The notes: generated by a model not told the origin, from the sequence alone. DNA of 64,000 nucleotides from Pyropia yezoensis (GCA_009829735.1 CM020620.1:22728020-22792019); one strand, 5' to 3'. Counted from the stretch's first letter, positions 44,329 through 54,807 are shown. A program made the numbers and translations.

Positions 44329-47300
44329 GGGGGAGGCCTGATGAGAATTATTCCTCCCCCGGGAAAGAGGATGTCGTGTTGAAACGCATCTTACCCCGAC
44401 CTCGTGGGGTGAAGCGTAAGATGGTCCGCCCTAAAGGGAAGGACGAAGCTAAACAAGCAGCTCGGATGGTGGCATTAGTGTCACCACCCACGGCATATCA
44501 ATTAGCCGTACGGCTTTTTATTACTAAGGGATATGAATGGGCGACGAGGGCCATCCTCGATACCGAGAGTGGCCCTTCGCTCGTCCGGAAGCAGGCCTTA
44601 CCTCGGGGGTTCCCTATGGAACCCCTGGGAGACCTGGAAACCTTAAGGTTTTATGATGTGAACGGGGGATGGCTCCCCATAGTGGGAAGCGTCACCCTGG
44701 GGGTCTGTGTGGGAAAACAAATCTCATACATATCCTTTGGCGTGGTTCCGAATATGTGCGTCCCTGTTATCCTGGGGAACACATTCGTGGACCACGAAAC
44801 TAAGAGTATTAACTCAGAGGACCAGACGGTCACCCTCTTATCGGGGAAGACCGTCCCCATCCTGCGGGGGGTTCAGAAGAACCCCCGCCGCAAGCCGAAC
44901 AGGGAGGCGGTGTGTGCGTGTCCCCGGGGGGGGAACGCCCGCCTGGTCCTTACCCAGAAGACGCTTATGCGTCCGGGTACGATTGCGCACGTTCAAGTGC
45001 GTGGCAACTTTCAAGGCCACGGATACATCCGTGGCAAGAGCACATTGCACTCCATTCATGGAGCGCAACTGGCCGAGGGGCCCGCCACGCTTAAGCCTGG
45101 CCAGCCTACTACGGTACAGGTTATGAATCCGACTAAGCGGCCGGTACGTTTACGTGCCGGCATGGCCATAGGACACATTACTGTGTTTGATGGCGTCAGC
45201 CAAGAGGCTTCCACCGAGGAGTTGAAGGATCCGGAGCCGAAACCGGCTCCGAACGACTCCTCCCTCGCCCCAGGTATAGACCTGGGGAAGGTGCCCGAAG
45301 GCCTACGAGCTAAGCTCACGGCGCTTTTAGAGAGATATAATTCTCTCTGGGATGGCACCCTCGGGACTATCAAAGAGACGGTACACCGTATCCGGCTTAA
45401 GCCAGGAGCGGTCCCCGTCCGACAACATCCCTATAAGTCTGGTCCTAGGACCCGTCCAGTGGAAGAGGAGCAAGTCCGATTAATGGACTCGCTCGGGGTC
45501 ATAGAACCCTCCCACGGGGAATGGGCTAGCCCCGTGGTAATCGTCCCCAAGCCTGGGGGCGGCAAGCGATTTTGCATCGACTACCGTCGTCTTAATGAGA
45601 TGACGGTGAAGGATGCATATCCTATCCCGCGTATGGACGAGTGCTTAGATTCACTCGGGAACGCCAACGTCTTTTCGACGTTGGATTGTAATGCTGGCTA
45701 CTGGCAAATACCGGTAGCCAAGGAGGACCGGCCGTTAACGGCCTTTACGTGCCACTCTGGCACTTGGCAGTGCAAGCGCCTCCCTTTTGGGTTGTGCAAT
45801 GCACCAGCCACCTTTCAGCGTGCCATGGACATGATCCTGGCAGGCGTGAAGTGGCAGATAAGCCTCGTCTACTTGGATGACGTTATTGTCTTTTCCAAGT
45901 CGGCGGAGGATCATTTAGAGCACCTTGAGACGGTGCTCTCCCTCCTCAAGGCCCATGGGGTTTCCCTCAAGGCCAATAAGTGCCACCTCTTTCAAGAGGA
46001 GGTCGACTACCTCGGCCATGTCATAAGACCTGGCCGCGTTCTCGTTAACGAGAAAAATACGAGAGCGCTACGAGGGTTGCAATACCCTCGTACACAAACC
46101 CAGATGAAAAGTTTTCTGGGGATGTGCGGCGTCTATCGGCGCTTCGTACGGGACTTCGCCAAAGTAGCGAAGCCCCTAACCGCGCTGACGAGTACCAAGC
46201 TTCCTACGAAGCTATCTCCCCCCACAGAGGTGGAGAGGAACGCTTTCGAGACGCTACGGGGGCTGCTTCTATCACCCCCCGTTTTAGCAATACCTCGGAT
46301 GGGCGGCCACTATATAGTGGACGTGGACGCGAGCTATGAGCAGCTCGGCTGTTGTTTATTACAGCAGCAACCCGACGGGGAATACCTCCCTGTAGGGTAT
46401 TATTCCCGGCCGTTGAATCCGGCCGAGAGAAATTATCACGTCACCGAGATTGAAGCGCTCGGTGTCGTATGGGCCGTGACACACCTACGATCCTACCTTG
46501 AAGGGGAGGAATTTGTAGTAAGGTGTGATCACCGTGCCCTTTTGTCGGTGCTGGCTACAAATAGCCCAAACATACGGATTAACCGTTGGCGGCTTCGGCT
46601 GTCTGAGTTTACCTACAAACTCCGGTATAAACCGGGGGCCGACCATAAGGTGGCCGACGCTTTGTCATGCTTGCCCACGGACGAGCCTGACCAGGCTCCT
46701 ATAGATGAGGACCTTCCGGTCCTCGCCACGGTGACCAGGTCTGCTCAGGCTTTGGCCGGGCGGAGCGAAAAGCATCGCCCTTTGGGACCTATTACGGTAG
46801 AGGAGCTTATAAAAGCTCAGGCTGAGGACACCTTCTGCCTGGAACGGCGGAAGGAATGGGAGTCGGTACCTCACCCTGACCCAAAATGGGCCAGGAAGGC
46901 TTTCTTCTTTGAGAACGAAGATGGAATACTATGCCGGAGGTCCTTCTTCCTGGACACCACTCAAATGGTGATCCCCTCATCTCTACGGGAGCGTCTTATG
47001 ACGTACCACTATGAATTACCTTTGGCGGCCCATCCTGGGGCTCGCCGGATGTACGCCACGCTGAGGCGTGGGGTCTACTGGCCCACTATGATTGTAGACG
47101 TGTACAAACACGTCTCCCAGTGCACGGGGTGTGCTCTAAATAGGCTGGATGAGCGTAGGCATACGTCTACGCTCAACCTATTCCCAGCCAACGAGCCCTT
47201 CGCCAGCCTGGCGATGGATATTCTCGGGCCCTTAACCGCTTCTGAAAACGGTAACAGGTTTATACTTGTTATGGTGGACCGTTTTAGTAAGCTCACCCGG

Positions 47301-48386
47301 GCGGTCCCCATGAAGGAAATTACCGCGGTGGCTGTGGCTTCGGCCTTTATTGACGTCTGGGTAGCGTCTTATGGCATACCCGACTCAACGCTGACCGATA
47401 ACGGTCCGCAGTTTGCTTCCGTCTTTTTCCAGGGGGTCTTAGGACTCCTAGGGATTGAGGCGAAGTATACGACGCCTTACCACCCCCAAACAAATGGGCA
47501 GGTGGAGCGATATAATCGCACTATTTTGAGGCAGCTCCGGGTTTGTACCGCGGAGCACCCAAAGGAGTGGGACCGTTATGTCTCACTCCTGACAACGGCC
47601 TATAACACTCAAGTGCATTCTAGCACTGGGCAGGCCCCCCTCATGTTTGTGAGCCCAAGGCGGCTCCAAACAATGGGGGTTGAGCGCCTCCCGAAGCTCC
47701 GTCCCCTTAAGGAGAAGGAGGACTTGGGGGAAGGCGAGGATAAGGACTCCCAGACCGCAGCCTTACGGTTTGTGGAAGACCTGAAGAGTATTATCCCCCA
47801 GGTGCGTAAGCACCTGGCCAAGGCGCAGAAGGCGTATAAGAAAACCTTTGACGCCACTGTCGCGGAGAAGAATAAGGACCTACGGGAAGGAGACTGGGTT
47901 TTCCTGGCCTCCCATGCCCGTAAGCGGTCTAAGCTCGCTTATAAGAGCGTGGGCCCCTACATGGTCTTGAGGACCGATGGGCGACGTTTCACTGTGGAGA
48001 CCCCTTCAGGGACCCGAACGGTAACGATTGACCATGCCACTCGTGCCCCGGCACCCCAAACAGGCCATCCTGCCTGGGCACGTGCCGAGGCAGCACGAGT
48101 CAACTTTAAAGTGGCTCAGCCCTCCCCGAGTACAGGGGATGGCAAAGAGTACGTGTTCGAGAAGTTTGTGGACCACCGCTTTAATGCGGAGGGCGCGCTT
48201 GAATTGCGCATACGCTGGTTCGGCTATGGCCCCCAGCATGATACCTGGCGGCTAGCAACGGGTTTGCCGGCTGAAGCCGTGCGAAAATATTGCAAAAGAA
48301 GAAAGCTTAAAATTCGGGTTACCCCGAGTGGCATCTTCTTTTATGCAACGGCACTAAGAAGTACGCGGCAAAAGCTTTTACTCTGA
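44319..48386 (+). CDS. Pol of element B (protease, RT, RNase H, integrase, chromodomain)
   Basis: About 1,355 codons without interruption. The protease region AILDTESGPSLV has Glu where the catalytic Asp-Ser/Thr-Gly normally has Gly. RT: EWASPVVIVPKPGGGKRFCI, DYRRLNEMTVKDAYPIPRMD, LPFGLCNAPATFQRAMD and SLVYLDDVIVFSK, all intact. The RNase H region contains VDVDASYEQLGCCLLQQQ. The integrase has H-H-C-C (AHPGARRM, then CTGCALNR) and the D-D-E residues in AMDILGPL, LTDNGPQF and NGQVERYNR. Residues about 1,270-1,325 (EYVFEKFVDHRF, then LRIRWFGYGPQHDTW) form a chromodomain, which can target integration to marked chromatin. Pol is -1 relative to gag, and the overlap is 10 bases around CTAAAAACG, not a perfect slippery heptamer. 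Everything but the protease motif looks functional. Confidence 0.95.
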   Translation, partial: KRLRGRPDENYSSPGKEDVVLKRILPRPRGVKRKMVRPKGKDEAKQAARMVALVSPPTAYQLAVRLFITKGYEWATRAILDTESGPSLVRKQALPRGFPMEPLGDLETLRFYDVNGGWLPIVGSVTLGVCVGKQISYISFGVVPNMCVPVILGNTFVDHETKSINSEDQTVTLLSGKTVPILRGVQKNPRRKPNREAVCACPRGGNARLVLTQKTLMRPGTIAHVQVRGNFQGHGYIRGKSTLHSIHGAQLAEGPATLKPGQPTTVQVMNPTKRPVRLRAGMAIGHITVFDGVSQEASTEELKDPEPKPAPNDSSLAPGIDLGKVPEGLRAKLTALLERYNSLWDGTLGTIKETVHRIRLKPGAVPVRQHPYKSGPRTRPVEEEQVRLMDSLGVIEPSHGEWASPVVIVPKPGGGKRFCIDYRRLNEMTVKDAYPIPRMDECLDSLGNANVFSTLDCNAGYWQIPVAKEDRPLTAFTCHSGTWQCKRLPFGLCNAPATFQRAMDMILAGVKWQISLVYLDDVIVFSKSAEDHLEHLETVLSLLKAHGVSLKANKCHLFQEEVDYLGHVIRPGRVLVNEKNTRALRGLQYPRTQTQMKSFLGMCGVYRRFVRDFAKVAKPLTALTSTKLPTKLSPPTEVERNAFETLRGLLLSPPVLAIPRMGGHYIVDVDASYEQLGCCLLQQQPDGEYLPVGYYSRPLNPAERNYHVTEIEALGVVWAVTHLRSYLEGEEFVVRCDHRALLSVLATNSPNIRINRWRLRLSEFTYKLRYKPGADHKVADALSCLPTDEPDQAPIDEDLPVLATVTRSAQALAGRSEKHRPLGPITVEELIKAQAEDTFCLERRKEWESVPHPDPKWARKAFFFENEDGILCRRSFFLDTTQMVIPSSLRERLMTYHYELPLAAHPGARRMYATLRRGVYWPTMIVDVYKHVSQCTGCALNRLDERRHTSTLNLFPANEPFASLAMDILGPLTASENGNRFILVMVDRFSKLTRAVPMKEITAVAVASAFIDVWVASYGIPDSTLTDNGPQFASVFFQGVLGLLGIEAKYTTPYHPQTNGQVERYNRTILRQLRVCTAEHPKEWDRYVSLLTTAYNTQVHSSTGQAPLMFVSPRRLQTMGVERLPKLRPLKEKEDLGEGEDKDSQTAALRFVEDLKSIIPQVRKHLAKAQKAYKKTFDATVAEKNKDLREGDWVFLASHARKRSKLAYKSVGPYMVLRTDGRRFTVETPSGTRTVTIDHATRAPAPQTGHPAWARAEAARVNFKVAQPSPSTGDGKEYVFEKFVDHRFNAEGALELRIRWFGYGPQHDTWRLATGLPAEAVRKYCKRRKLKIRVTPSGIFFYATALRSTRQKLLL

Positions 48387-48470
48387 TGGAAGCCGTCTTA
48401 ACATGTCCTCACGCGGACCTACGCAAGCATTGCCCCTCGGGGTAAACTCATATTGAAAAGAAACAAAGCA

Positions 48471-48488
48471 CCCCGGCTCAAGCCGGGG
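48471..48488. repeat. Perfect 8-bp stem-loop just after pol of B
   Basis: CCCCGGCTCAAGCCGGGG, an 8-bp stem with a 2-base loop, 85 bases after the pol stop. It is one of many such hairpins in this element. Position between two convergent reading frames makes a transcript-end or RNA-stability role conceivable. Confidence 0.7.
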
Positions 48489-48498
48489 AGTACAACCC

Positions 48499-50374
48499 TC
48501 AATACCTCCGATAATGGGGGGATGAAGGAGGGTAGGTCCCATACCCGGGGGAACGGTACGGACCAGCCTGGGACTCCTCCCCACGGTCGGTACCCGAAGA
48601 GCGGCCCCCCGCTGAAGCGGGGGCCCAACCATAAGCGGCTCCCGCGGCCTCTCCATAAGGAGTGCCCGGTGATGAAGCCTGATCCCGTAGTGCCTGGGTG
48701 TGGAGGGCTTGCATGTCCACCAGGGCCCGCGTCTCAGAAGTCGCGACCCCCAACTCACGACGCATACGCGTCGTGAGATTCTCCGCCGACAGGTCCGCTA
48801 AAGCGGCCTGACGTTGGGGAGGAGAGGCACCCGCTAACACGCCAGCCATGTCGTTGGCCAAGCCTGTATAGGCCCGGAATAACGCCATAGTCAATACTGA
48901 CTGGGTGGCAAAAGGTAAACTCGGCCGAGAGGTCCTCTTCAAAGGAGGCCCTCATCCCGAACAAAAGTTGGGGGGACATAGTGCCCCCCACCTCCAGACG
49001 AAGTTCGGAGTTCCACCGAAAGGGTGGGACCCTCGGGGGGGCAACCAGACGGTTACCCCCATAACCCGCATCAAGGCCAGCTCGGCCTCGACCGGAAGCT
49101 CCTCGGGAGGAAGCCCCACCCCGGCCTGTCCAGGCCGAGGTCGCCGCCGGTTGCCCGGTGGTGGCTCCCGCGCCAGCGCGAGGAGCTCCTGCTCCCGACG
49201 GCCGGGCTGGGTCACAGGGGATCCGGTCGGATCCCCAGAGGGAGGAGCCCCCTCCCGTATGGGAGGGGCGCTCCCCGGGAGGGACGACCTCCCCCAACTC
49301 GGGGAAGAGCCTTGGGCCCTCCCGGCACATCTGCACCTCGGGGTTGGGAACCCGAGTGGATGCAGTAATACCCTCACCGTAAGGGAGGGTCGGGATGTCA
49401 AGCCCCTCCATAAGGAGGAGCCGCTGATCCCCGGGGGAAAGCTCCAGGGAGACCAAGACGAGTCCTCGGCGACCGCCTTGATCGCGGAGGCGCTCGTCAG
49501 GAACGAGCGACCTCACCCGCCGAAGGAGTGAAAGGGCCTCGTCAAAGAGACCCGCCTTGACAGAGTCCTCCTCTTTAAAGAGGAGGGAAGTGTCCAACGC
49601 AGAAAGAGCCTCAAGAAGGGGCTCGTTCAAGAGCCATAAATGGCCATGAAACGTGACGGCGGACAAAAAGATGTCCGCCACCTCCACCAGCCAGGAAGTG
49701 GAGGCCATGGCATTCTCCCGCCCCCCTAAAGGGGAGCGGACATGAAGGCTTCCTCGTAGGAGGAAGAACGACGGAAGACGGCAAGCCATTCCCCGTGGGA
49801 CCTCCAAGGAGGACCACCACGGGGGCACAGCCGGGTAGAGACCTCCCCTCATAGGGGTGGGGACTTGATGGTACTCCTTCTGCTCCCCATTAATGAGGAG
49901 TCCAGGAAATTTCCGTAGGCGCCACTCCGCCAGAGCGCCCCGAGTATAATACCCGGGGTCGTCCAAGCCGAGAGTGGGGATGGGCCCCGGGCAGTACCGG
50001 AGGTCAGTGCATGGTCCCTCCCCTGTAAAGGGGGGGCCCGCCAGTATCTCCTCGACCCCCTTAAGGAGGTCTATGTCGAGGCGACCCCTGTAAAAGGGTA
50101 AGTCCGATGGCAGCACCTCCGACACGGTATAAACCGTGCCGTACTGCATGCGCAGGTTGCGCCAGATGTTAACCATCGGGAGTACACCTACGGCTTGATA
50201 CCGTAGGTGTGAAATGCTAGTTGACCGGGGACCCCTGGTTGAGTCGTACCGATCCTCATCGATAGCGATGAGGGGTACGCCCAGGTAAGTGTCAACCCCA
50301 TCAGGGGTTGACCCACGGTCACCCTCCGGTATGTCATCCACCCCCATAGGGGGGTGGTCTCCCGGAGAGGACAT
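48499..50374 (-). CDS. Antisense gene inside element B, unknown protein of about 620 residues
   Basis: Minus-strand reading frame between pol and the 3' LTR. A plausible start is MSSPGDHPPMGVDD at 50,374. The protein has normal, varied composition for several hundred residues (for example VSEVLPSDLPFYRGRLDIDL, LRKFPGLLINGEQKEYHQV and FHGHLWLLNEPLLEALSALD). This is unlike a chance frame opposite coding DNA, and no sense gene overlaps it. Past residue 400 it is Pro/Gly-rich, then helical. The continuous frame stops at 48,755. A coherent continuation (SVLTMALFRAYTGLANDMAG, then ALADLSAENLTTRMRREL) lies one frame over from about 48,915 to 48,499, suggesting a one-base lesion. No domain, signal peptide or membrane helix is recognised. 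Antisense genes are known in some plant gypsy lineages; whether this one is related is unknown. Confidence 0.6.
48755..48776. repeat. Near-perfect 22-bp palindrome at the antisense frame's first stop
   Basis: Reads TCACGACGCA then TACGCGTCGTGA, with every base paired except the central mismatch. It includes the TGA that ends the continuous minus-strand frame. Confidence 0.7.
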
Positions 50375-51426
50375 AGCGGCCGCCCAGGAGGGCGGCCCTG
50401 CGACAAGGAAACAGGCGCCCGCCCACAGCGGCGACGCGTCCGGCCAAAAGTTGCCCGCCCACAGAGGGGGGAGCGACGACAACAGGAACGCCCGCCCTTG
50501 GTGGCGGCGCGATGGGAAGGAAGAGGTCCGCCGACAGCGGCGGCGCAGCCACGACGACAGCGCCGGCCCGCAGCGGCCGGACAAAGACAACGGCGACCGC
50601 CCACAGCGGCGCCGCAAGAAGGACGACAAGGCCGGCCCACAGCGGCCGGACAACAGCAAAGCCGCGCGCCCGCAGCGGCAGCGCGGCCACAACAGCGCGG
50701 CCACAACAGCCCGGCCACAACAGCGCGGCCACAACAGCGCGGCCACAACAGCGCGGCCACAACAACGCCGGCCCACAGCGGCCGGACCACGGAAGCGGTG
50801 TCCGCCCGCAGCGGCGGCGCGCCGAGGAGGAGGTGCGCGCCCGCAGCGGCGGCGCACAGAGGAAGAGGTGCGCTCCCGCAGCGGCGGCGCACAGAGGAGC
50901 CGATGGTGGCCGCTCGGAAGGCCGGCACACTCCGAGCGGAGACCCCCCTTTAAAGGGGGGGCGAGTACCGCGACGGGCCAAGGTGCCCCGCCGAAAAACG
51001 GTGGGGTCCCACAAGGAGGCCGGGGGCTCCACCGTATGGTGGATCCAAGGACGAGATCGACAAGGAGGGGAGGGACGACACGCTCACTCCCCTACAAACC
51101 CCGAGGTTGCACCCTCGTATGAGGGTGCGAAGGGCGAAGACGCCCGGGAAAGCCCGGGTTGCACCCGTTCCGCGCAGGCTCGGTGCCCCCGGATGGGGGC
51201 ACGTGGGTTGGCCACCCCGGGTGAAGAGCGGCAAGCAGGGGGTGCGTGTGTGCACCCCCCGTGCGCTCCGTCTGAGGGCACCCCTCTGAAGGGGGCTGCC
51301 TATGGCGGGGAGGGGGTGCGATGGCCGTCCCAAGGCGGCACCCCCTTTGGGGGTTGCGTCACACGACCCCTTCTCGTCAGTGTCGGCATATGCCACACGG
51401 GACGCGTGGCCTTAAGGCGTGGGGAG
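50375..51426. repeat. Repeat-rich GC segment of B, with tandem array and polypurine tract
   Basis: Contains about six copies of the 14-mer GCGGCCACAACAGC (around 50,684-50,768) and dispersed copies of CCGCAGCGGC-type units from 50,400 to 50,900. Many small hairpins follow. Frames on both strands give Arg/Ala/Pro repeats and are not called. The purine tract GGCGTGGGGAG ends at 51,426, immediately before the 3' LTR, as expected for plus-strand priming. Confidence 0.7.
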
Positions 51427-52068
51427 TTTGGGAGTTTACCGCACCCCTCGGACTAGGGGCATCCCCCTTCAGGGGGAGGCGGATCGTGGCGACCTCTGCC
51501 CCTGACCAATCGGGGGCAGGAGGGGGTCGCTCCTCCCTCGGGAGGGGCACGCCACGTCATCCTCGCTGGATCCCCCCATGAATGGGGGGGGAAGATAAGA
51601 TAATATCGGGTAGAGCGATTACGCCCTTCCGATTGGAATTGGCCTTCTGGCCAGTGAAGGGAAGTTACCTAGGGCGGGCTACTTCCGCCCCAATCGGGCT
51701 GAGATTTAGTGAGATCCCTCCACTGAGCGTGTTTTGCGTGGAGAGATGTGTTGGAGGGCTCTGAGTGTTCTGATTGGGTGTTTAGTGTAGGGAGTGTTGG
51801 CCCGCACTCCGGGGTCCCACAGGGGGCCCTGGACCGGCGGGCCAAAGAGGGATATCTGCGCGTGGGGCTGTGCCCGTTGCTTCCCCCTCACAAAAAGTCA
51901 ACCTTGCGTTACCCTCGTGTTCCCCGTCCCGGACGCTTCCACCTTCGCGTGGAGCTTTACGTTCCGGCGGCTCTGACTCTAGGGTTTATTCCCCGGGTTC
52001 CCCACCATTCTCCTTCAGGAGGATAGGGTACCCCATTGGTGTGGGCTTACGCCCAGATAACCATCACA
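51427..52068 (+). repeat. 3' LTR of element B
   Basis: Aligns with the 5' LTR end to end. By eye it differs at two positions in the first nine bases (it begins TTTGGGAG instead of TGTGGGGG) and at three positions near the 3' end. It is followed by the second copy of the GACGT target duplication. Confidence 0.95.
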
Positions 52069-54807
52069 GACGTAACGTCAACGTACCGAAAGGCTCCTCC
52101 CAGACTCGAAAAGCACTCCGTATCTCGTCGCTTCTCAGCGAAACCGAACGCGCCGCTTCGGTCCGCCGCTGACTTCACGCACTGCAGAAATGCGTACGCC
52201 TGGGGCTTGCCGTCGATAAGGACGACGGCATAGTGGTGCACGGCTCCGTAAACGGTGACGGTAATGCGGACTACACCTCGCCCCCGCCCCGCAGCTCGCC
52301 TGACAACATAGCTTAGGCGGACAAGGTAGTCTCGCCGACGGTCTCCATCTTGTTCAGCGGCCGGAACAGTGCCAGCAATTTGACCGTTGGCCAATCGCAA
52401 TCGGAAGTACTTTTTGGCAACGATTTCGTGTGGAATTGATGCCGCCCCTTCCATTGCGAGAACGGCCCTCATCCTCGACAGCTCGGCACCGACCAAGTCA
52501 GCCGACTCGTGTTGCGGCGGGAGAAGATCCACTTTCGGAAGATTCGAAAGTGAAAATGTGCCGATCGGGTCCTTTGCTTGGCATGAGACAGGTTTTCTAG
52601 TCGCTTCAGCCCACTTCTCCGTCGCTTGGCCTTCACCGAAGCTCGTCACCAGCTCAGCATAATATTTGGCCGATGCCGCATTGATCAGGGCCGCGTACGG
52701 AAAGCGGCGAGAACGGATGAGGCGCGTGAGGGTGCCGATGAGACGCTCGGCCGGGAACTGCCAGTAGGACCATGCGGGGCCGCAGGCGCGCAGATTGGCG
52801 GTCACGTCCAAGAGGGCGACGATGGTCGGCCGACACAGCCGCAGCCGCTCCGCCTTCCCGGCAAACACATGCGTGTTGTAGCCGTGGCAGAACTTCTTCA
52901 GGTGCTTGTCGGCCTTCTTGAGCTCGTCCTCGGTCAGGGTGCCCGGCTTGAAAAGTAGGCGGCCGGCATGGCAAAGTTCCACAAACATTTTTGAAAATAT
53001 TTTCAGGAATTCGATCTGCCAGAACAACTTCCCCCGTGCAAAGTAGGAAGTACATCCAATCGACAGCCTTGTACGAGCCCGAATGTTTGTAGATGTCCCG
53101 CAAGGCCCGAGCTTGACTCAGTGGCACGGTTGGGCGACCCGCCCGAATTTCCCTGCCGATAGCTTCGCAGATGGCCTTCGGGATGAGACACGGTTGGTCG
53201 TCGCCCAGCTGCTCGTTCTCACCGGAGAAAAGCTCCCACAGCCGACGCACGACGTTGCACCAAAACAGGTGCATGGTGTCATAAGGTAGCAGATCTGGGC
53301 CAGTTTCCCACAGGTGCTTCAGCGCAGGATAGCGTGCCTTGTCCGCCGGACTAAGGGCGAAGAACAGAGACAAGCCCTTGAACCCCTCTTTCTGCGCCAG
53401 GGCACGTACAGCCGACTTGCTCTGTCCCGCCCGGCGAGCATTCTCGACCCTCGCAGCACTACCAGCTATGCTGGCCGCGGTGCGCCTGGGTGTGGCGTTG
53501 CCTTGGACGTCTAATCTCCGGCGCTTTGCAGGAGGGGGGTTGCTGGCGTCGTGCGGTGGCTCGTATGGTAGGTACCAGTATCTGTTGTGCGCGCGGACCC
53601 CGGCAAAGCCCGTAAATCTGCCGGGACGCTCGCCATTGTGTCCAACAGCGTTGAGCAGCTTATCTCCTGTGGGCATATCGGTCGTGAACTGCACGACGAG
53701 CGCAGACACAACCTGAGGCTCCGGGTAGCCCGCCACGGTCACACCGCTCACGCCGGCAGCGAGGGCGTCCAGCTCCTTGGCTATCGGGTGAAAAAACGAT
53801 TCTAAGGCCGCAGGTTGTCCAGGTCCTGGCGTTATTCCAAGGGTTACTTGCGAAACAATTCGAACCCTGGAGCGTGGATCGAGGTTGAGAATTGTCGCAA
53901 TAATCGGCCATCCTTCGAATCCGCGCTGTTTCCAAGCTTGAAAACCGTCCGTTGAAATGCTCAGAGCGACGGAGGTGCTGGAGCAGAAGTAGCCCTGCTC
54001 AACCAGCTTGCGAAAAACCGCGCCGTCGAACCAATCGCGTAAATCGGTGGGTGGGCCTGCGGCTGCGTTCTCGCGAGCCTCTTTCATGGCACTGACCATG
54101 CTCGGCCCAATTTGACCATCGGCAAACATCATCTTCAGCCATGGAAGAAGCGGCCAATAGGTAGCTTGCTTAGCAGGCTGCCCGTTTACGCGGTACCGAG
54201 CAGCCTTGCACACGTCGCACGCAAAGAGATCTTCGCGATCGGCGGTAAACGCAAGACAATCGTTCCTGCAACAGTCGACCTTCGTGGTGTGCAGGTCGAC
54301 ACTGGACTCCACCATTGCGTTGAGAGAGTGTGGCGTGCGACTCGTCCCATGGAAGCGGCGCTGTCGCAGGTAGTCCTCGGTGCCCTCACGCGACCGGCAG
54401 TGCTGCACTACGAACGTGTACGCAACAAAGTCATCAATGTTTTCCTCGAAGACATGACTGGGTATACGCACGCCGTTTGGTCCAAGCCCGTGTAGCTCTT
54501 GAGCTGGCGAAGCGGGGGTAGCACCATCCGGTGTTTGCTCGTCGGCCACGCTACTATCACTATCATTCCCATCCGTGCTGCTCGTCGATGGACTTGAAGC
54601 TGGTAGCGGGTCGGGGGCAGGGCTGTCGAGGGGGGCGTCAGGCAATGATGGGCCGCCAGGCGGGGCGGCACTTGAGGCGACCGCGGCACGGGAGCGAGGG
54701 GGAAGACCTCTGGTGGCACGCTGGTGTCTCAACCAGGTCCTCTCACTAACGTAAGAAATGCCACCCGGCGTCCCCCCACTGCATCTGGCGCAAGAGCACG
54801 CCCTCAT

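Larger units (their letters stand above)
41739..52068 (+). mobile_element. Element B: young Ty3/gypsy chromovirus, 10.3 kb
   Basis: 642-bp LTRs (41,739-42,380 and 51,427-52,068) differ at about five positions by eye, which implies recent insertion. The 5-bp target duplication GACGT is at 41,734-41,738 and 52,069-52,073. Order: 5' LTR, primer site, gag, pol with a chromodomain, antisense reading frame, repeat-rich segment, purine tract (GGCGTGGGGAG), 3' LTR. It lies inside a transposase gene. The sequence is strikingly rich in short perfect stem-loops throughout. Confidence 0.95.
41652..54807 (-). pseudogene. tnp2/CACTA-type transposase gene, split by element B and frameshifted
   Basis: The start MRACSCARCSGG at 54,807 has the short Cys block, then VSERTWLRH, typical of the N-terminus of tnp2-class transposases. 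A Cys cluster follows at residues 179-200 (CCRNDC, then CDVCKAARY). The core includes ISTDGFQAWKQRGFEGWPII, the family's 'D-G...W.....WP' region, and LLPYDTMHLFWCNVVRRLWE. After a one-base break in a 5-base A/T run (52,988-52,992), the next frame gives FVELCHAGRLLF, then GPAWSYWQFPAERLIGTL, like the C-terminal domain of these proteins. Reading stops artificially in the inserted LTR at 52,069. On the far side of element B, 41,733-41,652 continues the same frame for 26 codons to a stop. The enzyme would cut and paste the element in the nucleus; this copy is doubly broken. Confidence 0.85.

Noticed and set aside
50289..51456. Plus-strand frames of 277 and 314 codons in element B
   Set aside because: They are Arg/Ala/Pro repeats generated by the tandem GC-rich units, and they overlap the start of the better-composed antisense frame.
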